In this document: in pieces, positions 45,580-52,841 of the stretch
Numbering within the stretch: the stretch's first letter is position 1
Layout: each line of letters opens with the position of its first letter
DNA from: Thermoplasmata archaeon
GTDB taxonomy: Archaea > Thermoplasmatota > Thermoplasmata > Thermoplasmatales > Thermoplasmataceae
Reading direction: 5' to 3'
Assembly: GCA_021820525.1 (NCBI GenBank)
Contig: JAKADM010000002.1
Location: forward strand, 1-64,000
DNA length: 64,000 nt
Program-made: the position numbers and the translations under genes
The notes under the pieces: model-generated
Seen by the model: the letters and a program-made list of their open reading frames with translations, nothing else
What the model was told of the DNA's origin: nothing
Database searches by the model: none

Positions 45580-45927
45580 ATGGAAAGTAAAGGAAATTTT
45601 TGCCCGGTGATCGAAACATTAAAGATAATCGGTGGAAAATGGGAACTCAGTGTTATAAAGAGCCTTCTGGAAGGCCCAAAGAGATTCAACGAACTTCTCA
45701 GATCATGTTACGGGATAAGTTCCAGAACACTGTCAAGGATATTGAAAAATTTAGGTGAAAATGGGATAATTAAAAGGGATATAGTTTCCCTTCAACCCGT
45801 AGCAGTCATATACAAACTTACACCTATGGGTGAGGAAATGCAGCCCGTCATAGATTCCATAAGGAAGTGGGGCGAAAAGTATGTCCTGAATAATGTGAAC
45901 ATGAAAAATGTTGAAAATATTCCATAA
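45580..45927 (+). CDS. HxlR-family transcriptional regulator
   Basis: This 115-aa winged-helix protein has the HxlR signature: CPVIETLKIIGGKWELSVIK with Cys at residue 7, the block GPKRFNELLRSCYGISSRTL, and the wing region LGENGIIKRDIVSLQPVAVI with YKLTPMGEEMQPVIDSI. The N-terminal Cys is often the sensor for electrophiles or oxidants in this family. It is transcribed divergently from the YceI gene, so it most likely controls that gene and itself. Length is normal. Confidence 0.9.
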   Translation: MESKGNFCPVIETLKIIGGKWELSVIKSLLEGPKRFNELLRSCYGISSRTLSRILKNLGENGIIKRDIVSLQPVAVIYKLTPMGEEMQPVIDSIRKWGEKYVLNNVNMKNVENIP

Positions 45928-46020
45928 TTGTTGAAGTTTAAAATTAACGTTAAGTACAGAATAAGGACGATTGAAGATCATTTGATATATAATTAAGGGA
46001 TCATTTTTAATTGATAATAT

Positions 46021-46719
46021 TTAGATTTCGTTAAGTTTTTCGTAATCACCATATTTTACATATCCTGCTTCAATCTTTTCTCTGACCGTGATATAAAAAA
46101 TTCTGTCATTGATCTTAAGATTTCCCGGATTTATTACGGTGGTATCACCAACCTTTGATATGCCTGGATTTTCGTGAATGTGCCCACAAACATGAACATC
46201 TGGCTGTGCCTCCTTTATGAACCTGAGAATTCCTCTTGAACCTGCATGATTCATATATCTTGTGTAATCCTGAATTTTATAGGGTGGCACGTGGCTTATG
46301 GTTATGTTGAATTTTCCATCCTCTCTCTGAAAGGCTTTCATGGACATTGAATAAAGTTCGGATTCGGGGAGAGATAGGAATGAACCGTGATCTGTGCCTT
46401 CCTGCATTCCACCAACGCCTGAAAATATTATGTTCTCCATTTTAAAAGATTGGCCGTGAAGCATCACCATATTGGAATAATCCCTCGATATATCAAGGAA
46501 ATTCAAATAATCACTATTTCCTGGCACGCAGATAACTTTTCCATTGAATTTTGCAAGTTCTCCGAATACACCGAAAACAGATTCAGGATCTTTCCATCCT
46601 GCAAGGTCACCAGATATGATGATGGAATCAAAAAGGTATTTTTCCGCAACGTTTCTCAGAAATCTTACTACCCTATTCTGGCCATGAATATCTGAGGCCA
46701 ACAATATTTTCATTGACAC
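46021..46719 (-). CDS. Calcineurin-like metallophosphoesterase
   Basis: This 232-aa protein has the dimetal phosphoesterase motifs in order: LLASDIHGQNRVV (residues 5-17), ISGDLAGWKDP near 35, VCVPGNSDYLNF near 62, ISHVPPYKI near 140 and HVCGHIHENPG near 175. All metal ligands are present. The short form resembles YfcE/MJ0936-type phosphodiesterases acting on nucleotides or nucleic acid ends. It is the last intact core gene before the insertion sequence; 88 bases separate its start from the IS end. Confidence 0.88.
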   Translation of the reverse strand: MSMKILLASDIHGQNRVVRFLRNVAEKYLFDSIIISGDLAGWKDPESVFGVFGELAKFNGKVICVPGNSDYLNFLDISRDYSNMVMLHGQSFKMENIIFSGVGGMQEGTDHGSFLSLPESELYSMSMKAFQREDGKFNITISHVPPYKIQDYTRYMNHAGSRGILRFIKEAQPDVHVCGHIHENPGISKVGDTTVINPGNLKINDRIFYITVREKIEAGYVKYGDYEKLNEI

Positions 46720-46807
46720 TTCAATTCATAGCATAAATAAATTCTTTATGTGCAAGTTTGAGATGTTGCAATCAAAAGGAAATGCTTTTAGACCTATTTT
46801 GAACAAT

Positions 46808-46831
46808 AGAGGTTTTCCAAAAACCCTCACC
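46808..46831 (+). repeat. Left terminal inverted repeat of the IS
   Basis: It matches the right end (47907-47930) at 19 of 24 positions when that end is reverse-complemented; the outer eight bases AGAGGTTT are identical. Confidence 0.75.
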
Positions 46832-46865
46832 GAAATCCTTTTTCATGACCCTATGATCAAGCATC

Positions 46866-47792
46866 ATGAATCTGCTGCAGTCAAATTTTCCTGAATGGTA
46901 CAGGGAGATAGAGAAGCCTGGTGATCCCTTAACCGGCATATCAGATCGAATTGACTTTGAAAGGATCAGACCAATATTGAAGGATCTATTCACCAATCAT
47001 ACAGAGAAGGGAGAAAGACCAAATTATGATCCAATACTCATGATAAAGATACTTTTACTGCAGCAGTGGTACAATCTCTCTGATCCACAGATAGAAAGAG
47101 AGATCAGAGACAGGATATCATTCCTTAATTTTCTGGGATATCCTGAGAAACTACCAGACAGGAATACCATATGGTATTTCCGTGAGCGTTTATCAAAGAC
47201 TGGAAAGGGTCGTCTCGTTTTCAATGAAATAAGAGACCAGATCATGGCAAAGCGCATCAGGATAAAACCTGGAACAATGCAAGATGCCTCCTTTATAGAG
47301 GCAGATAGGGGAGAGTATGGAAAGCCAAGGGGAGATGAAGCCAGGACAAGAAGATCCAGAGATGGAACATCAGCAACAAAGAATCATGAGAGGCACTTTG
47401 GATACAAGGCTCACACACTGGTAAATGAGATCAAGATCATTGAGAAATTATCCGTAACACCTGCCAATATTCATGATTCACAGATCGATCTCAGTATTCC
47501 TGGAATCATATGCTATCGTGATAAGGGATACTTCGGATCTGAATGTAAAGGCATAAACGGAACAATGGATCGATCTGTGAGAGGACATCCCTTACCCGTT
47601 AAAAGCATAAGGAGGAATCTGAGAATATCAAGAATCCGATCAGCGGTGGAACATCCCTTTGCATTCATGAAGGGGATGTTCCACTTCTTCCATGTCATGG
47701 TAACAACTGTACAGAGGGTGAGGGTGAAGACATACTTCACCGCCATGTGTTATAATCTTGTGAGGGGAAGATTTCTTGACAGGATAGCGTAA
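46866..47792 (+). CDS. IS5-family DDE transposase
   Basis: This 308-aa transposase is intact. Its N-terminal DUF772-type helical domain (PILMIKILLLQQWYNLSDPQ, then REIRDRISFLNFLGYPEKLP) precedes the DDE catalytic core. The first Asp is in MQDASFIEADR near residue 144, the second in CYRDKGYFGSE near 220, and the Glu in SAVEHPFAFMKGMFHFFH near 275. This spacing and the YREK-like IS5 signature near the Glu place it in the IS5 group. It appears potentially active. The start ATG lies 58 bases inside the left repeat. Confidence 0.92.
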   Translation: MNLLQSNFPEWYREIEKPGDPLTGISDRIDFERIRPILKDLFTNHTEKGERPNYDPILMIKILLLQQWYNLSDPQIEREIRDRISFLNFLGYPEKLPDRNTIWYFRERLSKTGKGRLVFNEIRDQIMAKRIRIKPGTMQDASFIEADRGEYGKPRGDEARTRRSRDGTSATKNHERHFGYKAHTLVNEIKIIEKLSVTPANIHDSQIDLSIPGIICYRDKGYFGSECKGINGTMDRSVRGHPLPVKSIRRNLRISRIRSAVEHPFAFMKGMFHFFHVMVTTVQRVRVKTYFTAMCYNLVRGRFLDRIA

Positions 47793-47906
47793 GCCATCGA
47801 CATTCAGGAAAAATACAGATAAATTTCAGAGAAAATTGAACTGTTTACCCATAATTTCAATGAATTTTGAAGAAATATTAATGTTGCTAACTTAATCCAT
47901 TCTTAA

Positions 47907-47930
47907 GCTGATAGTTTTGGGGAAACCTCT
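47907..47930 (-). repeat. Right terminal inverted repeat of the IS
   Basis: Right end of the element, partner of 46808-46831. The truncated cas2 begins about 35 bases beyond it. Confidence 0.75.
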
Positions 47931-47964
47931 TTTATTTACAGTTTTTGTCATATATACAATTGCA

Positions 47965-48135
47965 ATGTACTTTGAGGGAGAAATAAGAGAGACGACTTTG
48001 GAAAACCTCACAAGAGGCTTAAAGAAAATTATAGAAAGCCATGATAGGGTTATAATTTATCAACTTAAAACAGATGCCTATCTTGAAAGGATAAAAATTG
48101 GGGATCAAAACCAGGATGTAAATAATGTAATATAA
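47965..48135 (+). pseudogene. cas2: 5'-truncated cas2
   Basis: The frame MYFEGEIRETTLENLTRG, continuing KKIIESHDRVIIYQLKTDAY, is the C-terminal half of Cas2, the nuclease-fold subunit of the Cas1-Cas2 spacer integrase. The SVFEGEIT, helix and VIIYKL strand pattern of the family is clear. The N-terminal half with the ferredoxin-fold strand and catalytic Asp (YDV/YDI) is missing. The DNA just upstream is about 35 bases of unassigned sequence and then the right end of the IS. The region before the IS does not encode the missing half, so it was deleted rather than merely split. The piece cannot act as an integrase subunit. It points toward the CRISPR array 200 bases downstream, the normal layout of a cas operon end. 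Confidence 0.75.
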
Positions 48136-48332
48136 TACCAAAAAAGGTCAGGGTATATAAGGATCATAAGAAAAATAGCTTCACCGGTAAAAATGCTATG
48201 GACAGTTCAAAATAAAGGATGCAATAAAAATTGAATAATAAATATTGAAAAAATTCCATTTAAAGCATTTTTTGATCTGGAAATAGAGATTAATTAAAAA
48301 AAATTATAATACAAAAAAGTAATACATAACGG
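48136..48332 (+). promoter_or_regulatory. Putative CRISPR leader
   Basis: About 197 bases of low-complexity A/T-rich DNA with no gene separate cas2 from the first repeat, ending AAATTATAATACAAAAAAGT with a TATA-like core 20-30 bases before the array. Position beside cas2 and composition are those of a leader. The repeat sequence alone would also allow the opposite orientation. Confidence 0.5.
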
Positions 48333-49465
48333 ATTTCAGAAAAACTAGTTAGTATGGAGGAAAATCTACAGACTCGTATGGGAGCTCAATGAAGAGCTAC
48401 CCAATTTCAGAAAAACTAGTTAGTATGGAGGACAGCGTCATGAAAAACATAATTATCTGGCAAGTCTTTTATTTCAGAAAAACTAGTTAGTATGGAGGTG
48501 GGATAGTTCATTTTGATCCACTCCTTTGAATGTCCGTGATTTCAGAAAAACTAGTTAGTATGGAGGTATAAATATATAAGATTTGTTAAAATATGCAACA
48601 TCTTTTTATTTCAGAAAAACTAGTTAGTATGGAGGATCATCGCTGTACCCGCTACCCCCCTCAAGGATGAATTTCAGAAAAACTAGTTAGTATGGAGGCC
48701 CTTATTCGAGTTTGGTCAAAAGACCAAACTCATATGGTATATTTCAGAAAAACTAGTTAGTATGGAGGTGTCTCTGCCAACGTTTCCGTTGCTCGATGAG
48801 AACATGTCCCCGAATTTCAGAAAAACTAGTTAGTATGGAGGCCCTTCCAGAATGTAATCGTTGTCAGGCTGGAATATAAAGATTTCAGAAAAACTAGTTA
48901 GTATGGAGGATCCTTATAGATGACGACGGCTTCCTCTTCCACGCTGATTTCAGAAAAACTAGTTAGTATGGAGGAATGGAGTGATTGAAATGAGTTATGG
49001 GCAAATACCGTATGATTTCAGAAAAACTAGTTAGTATGGAGGTCCAGATCAACAATTTCATAATTCTTATGCAATCTGCAATAAATTATTTCAGAAAAAC
49101 TAGTTAGTATGGAGGTCCTTCTTTTTTCATATCAAAAATCACAGACTTATCCCTGAGAATTTCAGAAAAACTAGTTAGTATGGAGGGCCAACCCGAATTT
49201 TGAGGGGCTGACAAAACCAGAAGCAAGATTTCAGAAAAACTAGTTAGTATGGAGGCTTATCTCGGAATTTAGAAAAGTTTCTGCCAAGATAATGATCATT
49301 TCAGAAAAACTAGTTAGTATGGAGGAACTCGTAGGGAATTTGAGCAAGCTCTTCCTGGCTCAATACCTATTTCAGAAAAACTAGTTAGTATGGAGGTGGT
49401 TTTACTCTCATGGAAGCAATATGAGAGTAAAAAAGGGATTTCAGAAAAACTAGTTAGTATGGAGG
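48333..49465 (+). CRISPR. CRISPR array, 17 repeats and 16 spacers
   Basis: The 28-nt repeat begins ATTTCAGAAAAACTAG and ends TTAGTATGGAGG. All 17 copies are identical, including both terminal ones. Repeat starts are at 48333, 48404, 48471, 48539, 48608, 48671, 48741, 48814, 48882, 48947, 49015, 49088, 49159, 49228, 49298, 49369 and 49438. The 16 spacers are 35-45 nt long and all different. The repeat contains the short palindrome AACTAGTT. Its reverse complement ends CTGAAAT, a little like the GAAA(C/G) tag of archaeal type I repeats, so transcription direction is not certain. The only cas gene nearby is the truncated cas2, so spacer uptake here is presumably dead; interference would need Cas proteins from elsewhere. 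Identical repeats argue that the loss is recent. Confidence 0.97.
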
Positions 49466-50072
49466 CCTGAAAGACTATGGAAGTGTTTACACACCATTTA
49501 GCATTCATTCAGATGACCATATGGGAACAGTTTCTCTTTTTTAAATTGTGCATTTTGAATGCAGACCTATATACATCCTTGCTTTATGTATCTCTTTTTC
49601 AAAATTTAATACAAGGGGAACAGCATTTTACCTGTAAGCAGGTAACGATAGGTATCGTGGGGAATAGCACGGAAACATTAGTTAACTGTTTCCCCCATTG
49701 TTCCCAACTGAAAATAGTTAGTATATTTTTTCCACCAGCACGATGTATTAGGTTTCTAAGGCTGATTTGTTCCCTTCTGTTATCCTACTGTTTCCACTGT
49801 TAAACTGTTACCTTGACAGGACTGCCTTTTTCTCTATCGTGCAATATCATGAGAGTAAATAAGTTAGAAAAACAGAGATTTTAATTTGTAGAATTAACAA
49901 AGACAAAAAAGAATTAACAAAAATAGATCTCTTTAGTGTTCTGAGAGATAACCTGTAAACACTTGTTGATTTTTGTGTATTTTCGCCGGAATAAAAGTTA
50001 GCCTTATCGCAGGTTTAATTTTGATCAATTACCTCATGCGGAAGTGGAACATTATTGTACTGGCTGGAGGTG
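49466..50072. other. Noncoding region with hairpins and CTGTT repeats
   Basis: No gene is credible here. Structures include the perfect hairpin TTACCTG-TAAG-CAGGTAA (49628-49645), directly followed by CGATA-GG-TATCG (49646-49657). The inverted repeat GGAAACA/TGTTTCC lies at 49671-49693 with GTTAAC in its loop. CTGTT occurs four times in a row at spacings of 8-11 bases (about 49777-49812). The density of short symmetric elements is unlike other spacers in the window and resembles a replication or regulatory region of a plasmid or virus. Confidence 0.45.
49708..49724 (+). repeat. Degenerate CRISPR-repeat-like sequence
   Basis: CTGAAAATAGTTAGTAT matches the inner part of the CRISPR repeat (CAGAAAAACTAGTTAGTAT) with one substitution and a two-base gap. 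It lies 242 bases past the last intact repeat and could be a decayed outlier repeat or chance. Confidence 0.35.
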
Positions 50073-50636
50073 AGGAGAATTATAAGGAATCTGAAGGAAA
50101 GTAGCATGAGCAACAGGGCTATGACAAGGAAGCTAGGTGTGTCCATAAATACAGTAAGCAAGATGCTCAGGAAGACAGGTTTGTAGGATATAAAGAGAAG
50201 GAAGAGAGGATCAAAGCCTGACTCTTACAGGCAAAGGATCTGGGCATTGATAGATGATCAGATCCTTTCTGCTGTCAGGATACTGGAGGAGATAAGGAAG
50301 ATGGGATACGATGGCGGATAAACAATACTGAAGGAATACCTCCGTAAAATCCTAAAGGACAGAGGGATACAGACAGTGACAGCTACGAAACAAAACCAGG
50401 GAAGCAGTCACAGGTTGATTTTGGGGGATTCGGTCACATAAGGGATCGACGTAAGGAGAAGGCTGCTATGTGCTTTCTCCATGATCCTGGAATAATCAAG
50501 GATACTTTACACGGAGGTTTGATTAATGTTTAAGCAAATCCCATCATTCTTCTGTATCAGTCTCCATGGAGAATAAAGTAATCCTGTATCATGTTCATAA
50601 AATATCCTATACTATGATGCCAACTAAAAACAATAG
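50073..50636 (+). pseudogene. IS21-type istA transposase remnant
   Basis: Pieces of an IS21 IstA protein appear in order but in shifting frames. The helix-turn-helix start is SNRAMTRKLGVSINTVSKML. Then come SYRQRIWALIDDQILSAV with RILEEIRKMGYDGG (stop TAA), TILKEYLRKILKDRGIQT, the catalytic Asp block PGKQSQVDFGGFGHI, CAFSMILE-SRILYTEV and a last trace near KTIE at 50636. At least three frameshifts and two nonsense changes are present. The istB gene is absent. The remnant is inactive and old compared with the intact IS5 element. Confidence 0.75.
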
Positions 50637-50717
50637 AGCGTTGCCAAAAACTTTCCCGAAGAATGTAAGCACGGCCATCGCTACGATGACAAGCACTAGA
50701 AATGTCAGCACGGACAT
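50607..50717 (-). CDS. Possible 36-aa hydrophobic protein
   Basis: A 36-codon frame starting MSVLTFLVLVIVAMAVLTFF encodes a single membrane helix followed by GKVFGN and a second hydrophobic tail. Its start overlaps the end of the 80-codon frame upstream by 13 bases, suggesting coupling. The last ten codons run into the IS21 remnant, so the original 3' end may have been replaced by that insertion. Confidence 0.3.
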   Translation of the reverse strand: MSVLTFLVLVIVAMAVLTFFGKVFGNALLFLVGIIV

Positions 50718-50947
50718 GGTAAGTTCTTTGTTATGAATTCCTCATTTCCTTCTTCCCTTTTACCAGAATTTTCTATTTTGGACTTCTGAAGATTCGACAT
50801 ATTGGTGAGCCAGAGGAAGGAAAGCTGTAAACATTGAAGGTTGCTTAGATCTGCTTGCTGGGAATTTTTTTCTCTTTGCACGCTAGAATGAGAAGAATTA
50901 TTCTCATTTCCTGAAGTTGGTTCTTGTTCATTTTCTTCCTTTGTCAT
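50705..50947 (-). CDS. Possible 80-aa low-complexity protein
   Basis: The product is very polar, rich in Glu, Asn, Ser and Gln at the start (TKEENEQEPTSGNENNSSHS), with one more hydrophobic stretch LSNLQCLQLSFLWLTNM and a CPC end. A strong TATA box (AAATATATA near 50976-50984 on the minus strand) lies about 33 nt before the ATG, the best evidence that it is transcribed. No family recognised. It may form a small operon with the hydrophobic frame that overlaps it. Confidence 0.35.
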   Translation of the reverse strand: MTKEENEQEPTSGNENNSSHSSVQREKNSQQADLSNLQCLQLSFLWLTNMSNLQKSKIENSGKREEGNEEFITKNLPCPC

Positions 50948-51000
50948 TTCTCTTTCACTGATTATGTGCTTACAGTATATATTTATCGTTTCATTTGAAT

Positions 51001-51243
51001 TCCGAACTAAGATGAGCGAAGGTGTGAGACACCACCTTGAATGGACAAGGTGAATGAAGGGTTCTTCGGAGAAGTGTGCGAGACTAAATCAAAATAAGGG
51101 TTAGAGGTGAATTTTGATTGGAGGCGAAGCATGGGATCCTGTGCTCGGCGTGAAGGCAAGCGGAGGTCACATAGTAAACAGCGAAGTCTAAAATGGGGTG
51201 GATTGGGAAGCAAGACGGGGTGAATTTGATCCTTAAAAAGTAC
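51001..51243 (+). ncRNA. Candidate structured RNA
   Basis: This 240-base stretch is clearly richer in G than its surroundings and contains compact hairpins on the plus strand: GGTG-TGAGA-CACC near 51020, CACCTTG-AATGGA-CAAGGTG near 51032, TTCT-TCGG-AGAA near 51062 with a stable-tetraloop-like loop, and a GCAYGGG/CCTGTGC-type stem near 51128-51143. In an AT-rich genome such purine-rich, hairpin-dense islands usually mark stable RNAs. It has no recognised signature of SRP RNA, RNase P RNA or rRNA. No promoter was identified with confidence. Confidence 0.3.
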
Positions 51244-51252
51244 TATCTTTAA

Positions 51253-52197
51253 TTAAGGATCGAGTTGACCAGTGAGTTGTTCATCTAACACTCTTTGAGC
51301 CTTGCTACTTAATAATGCTCTAATTCTGTTATTTGCTATATTCATGTATTCTTTATCTGTATCATACCCGATATAATGTCTTTTTAATTCAATTGCAGCA
51401 ATTGCGGTTGTTCCACTACCCATAAAAGGATCCAGCACCACTTCACCTTCGAAAGAGTATAACTTTATTAATCTCTTCGGTAGTTCTACAGGAAATGGTG
51501 CAGGATGACCAATTTTAGTTGCAGATTCAGCACCCATAGACCATACACTTTTTGTATACTCTATGAACTCTTCCTTAGTCATTGTGGACTTCATACTATC
51601 CTTGACGCCTCTGGTAAAGCTCTGCTTCGAAAAAACTAATATATATTCGTGTGAGTCTCTAAGGACTGGATTTTTTGCTGACATATATGTACCCCAGGCA
51701 ACTGAAGAACTGGCTGTATTTCCTTTATTCCATATTATCTCACCTCGCATCAGGTAACCTGCTTTAATCATATCTTCAATTATATAGGCGTGTAAGGGGA
51801 TATATGGCTTGCGACCAAGGTTTGCAATATTAATACAGGCTCTCCCTCCAGGAACTAATACTCTATAAACTTCTTTCCAAACACTGACAAGAAACTCTCT
51901 ATATTCGTCCAGAGACATATCTTTATCATAGAGTTTTCCCACGTTATATGGTGGTGATGTTATCATTATATGAACACTATTATCTGGAATTTCTTCCATA
52001 TTCTCGGAAGACTTAAGAAAGATCTTATCAAGAGTTGACTCTGGAATCTTGTTTTCTGTAAAATTGAGTGTATTGGTCTCCTTTGGTAGACCTTCGTACA
52101 GCCTGCTATTATAAAACCGGCTCGAATCATGATTGGCCCTACTGGGACTTCCAAAAGAGCTTGTGCACGAACCAGTTTTTCTATTTTCCCCTTTCAT
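51253..52197 (-). CDS. DNA methyltransferase of a restriction-modification pair
   Basis: This 314-aa class beta amino-methyltransferase has the catalytic motif IV TSPPYNVGKLYD near residue 81 and the SAM motif I DPFMGSGTTAIAAIELK near 256. TSPPY and the order (IV before I) are typical of N4-cytosine methylases, though some N6-adenine enzymes share them. GRACINIANLGRKPYIPLHA and NKGNTASSSVAWGTYMSAKN are conserved target-region blocks. It starts in a four-base overlap with the stop of the endonuclease gene. If the partner is ThaI-like, the target would be CGCG. The protein is complete with no broken motif. Confidence 0.88.
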   Translation of the reverse strand: MKGENRKTGSCTSSFGSPSRANHDSSRFYNSRLYEGLPKETNTLNFTENKIPESTLDKIFLKSSENMEEIPDNSVHIMITSPPYNVGKLYDKDMSLDEYREFLVSVWKEVYRVLVPGGRACINIANLGRKPYIPLHAYIIEDMIKAGYLMRGEIIWNKGNTASSSVAWGTYMSAKNPVLRDSHEYILVFSKQSFTRGVKDSMKSTMTKEEFIEYTKSVWSMGAESATKIGHPAPFPVELPKRLIKLYSFEGEVVLDPFMGSGTTAIAAIELKRHYIGYDTDKEYMNIANNRIRALLSSKAQRVLDEQLTGQLDP

Positions 52198-52829
52198 TTA
52201 CTATCACTCCATAGTTCTACCCATCTCTTAAATGGGTTATAATCAATCTGAGTCTTCTTCCACTCAATTGATACAGCCAGGGTTTTATCAGAATCGACTA
52301 ACATCCTCGTAGCGTCGTTTGATAGTTCAACACCTCTTGGATTTGTACCTTGTTTCGGCAACTTAATATATTTTTCTCTGCCCAATATATCAAACACATT
52401 TTCTTGAACCTCTGTCGGTATGTAATAGAGTGCACCGCTTGAGCCCCAGTTTATATGAGCTAATATCATATCATACTTAGGTCGCCATGTTTCCAGGAAT
52501 AACTTTGCTTTCTCCGGGTCAACGGTCCAAATCAGCTTCACTCCCTTTGGCTCTCGACCACTTATTGTCTTAATGGAAATTGGGTTCCCAAATAATTTTA
52601 CATCAACTTCCGGTTCCGTAATTGGGATATTAGTTTCAACATTATTTTCTCCAAATTTATAAATGAGAAGAGCACTCAATATCTCTTCGCGTTTTGATCC
52701 TACTTGCATACCAATCTTTCCGGCTCTGGAACTTTCTAGCTCCGCTAACTGAAACAAATAAGGAAGCTTATTCCTTATCTTACTTATTATAGATTCATCT
52801 GTAAATAGTAGCATTAAATTATTATCCAT
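52194..52829 (-). CDS. ThaI-like type II restriction endonuclease
   Basis: This 211-aa protein resembles the ThaI endonuclease family of Thermoplasma (target CGCG). The likely catalytic core is PEVDVKLFGNPISIKTISG near residues 70-88, a PD-(D/E)xK variant in which E/D precede the strand and Lys ends SIK. KREEILSALLIYKFGENNVE provides the upstream helix with Glu. GSSGALYYIPTEVQEN and KQGTNPRGVELSNDAT are probable DNA-recognition segments. It overlaps the methylase start by four bases, the tight coupling usual for type II systems. I recognise the family from memory of the sequence pattern, so the CGCG target is inference. Confidence 0.68.
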   Translation of the reverse strand: MDNNLMLLFTDESIISKIRNKLPYLFQLAELESSRAGKIGMQVGSKREEILSALLIYKFGENNVETNIPITEPEVDVKLFGNPISIKTISGREPKGVKLIWTVDPEKAKLFLETWRPKYDMILAHINWGSSGALYYIPTEVQENVFDILGREKYIKLPKQGTNPRGVELSNDATRMLVDSDKTLAVSIEWKKTQIDYNPFKRWVELWSDSK

Positions 52830-52841
52830 TTTTTCACCATT

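Larger units (their letters stand above)
46808..47930 (+). mobile_element. IS5-family insertion sequence
   Basis: The element is about 1123 bp with imperfect terminal inverted repeats. The left end starts AGAGGTTTTCCAAAAACC (46808-46831), and the right end read inward starts AGAGGTTTCCCCAAAACT (47930 back to 47907). They agree at 19 of 24 positions. One intact transposase gene fills it. No target-site duplication is visible: the left flank is GAACAAT and the right flank TTTATTT. With the truncated cas2 just outside the right end, this points to a deletion that started at the element. Confidence 0.8.

Noticed and set aside
48333-49465. Firm assignment of array direction from the repeat alone
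   Set aside because: The reverse complement ends CTGAAAT, close to the usual GAAAC/G tag and favouring the minus strand, but the cas2 position and AT-rich leader favour the plus strand. All repeats are identical, so no degenerate end decides it.
49314-49508. 64-codon minus-strand frame inside the CRISPR array
   Set aside because: It is translated repeat and spacer DNA; the repeated peptide pieces come from the identical repeats.
49477-49803. 108-codon plus-strand frame after the CRISPR array
   Set aside because: It runs across hairpins and CTGTT repeats, begins in array-adjacent sequence and has no protein-like composition or promoter.
51007-51213. 68-codon minus-strand frame in the G-rich island
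   Set aside because: The hairpin pattern fits an RNA better; the peptide (many Pro, Arg, Leu, Ser) is what G-rich DNA gives by chance.
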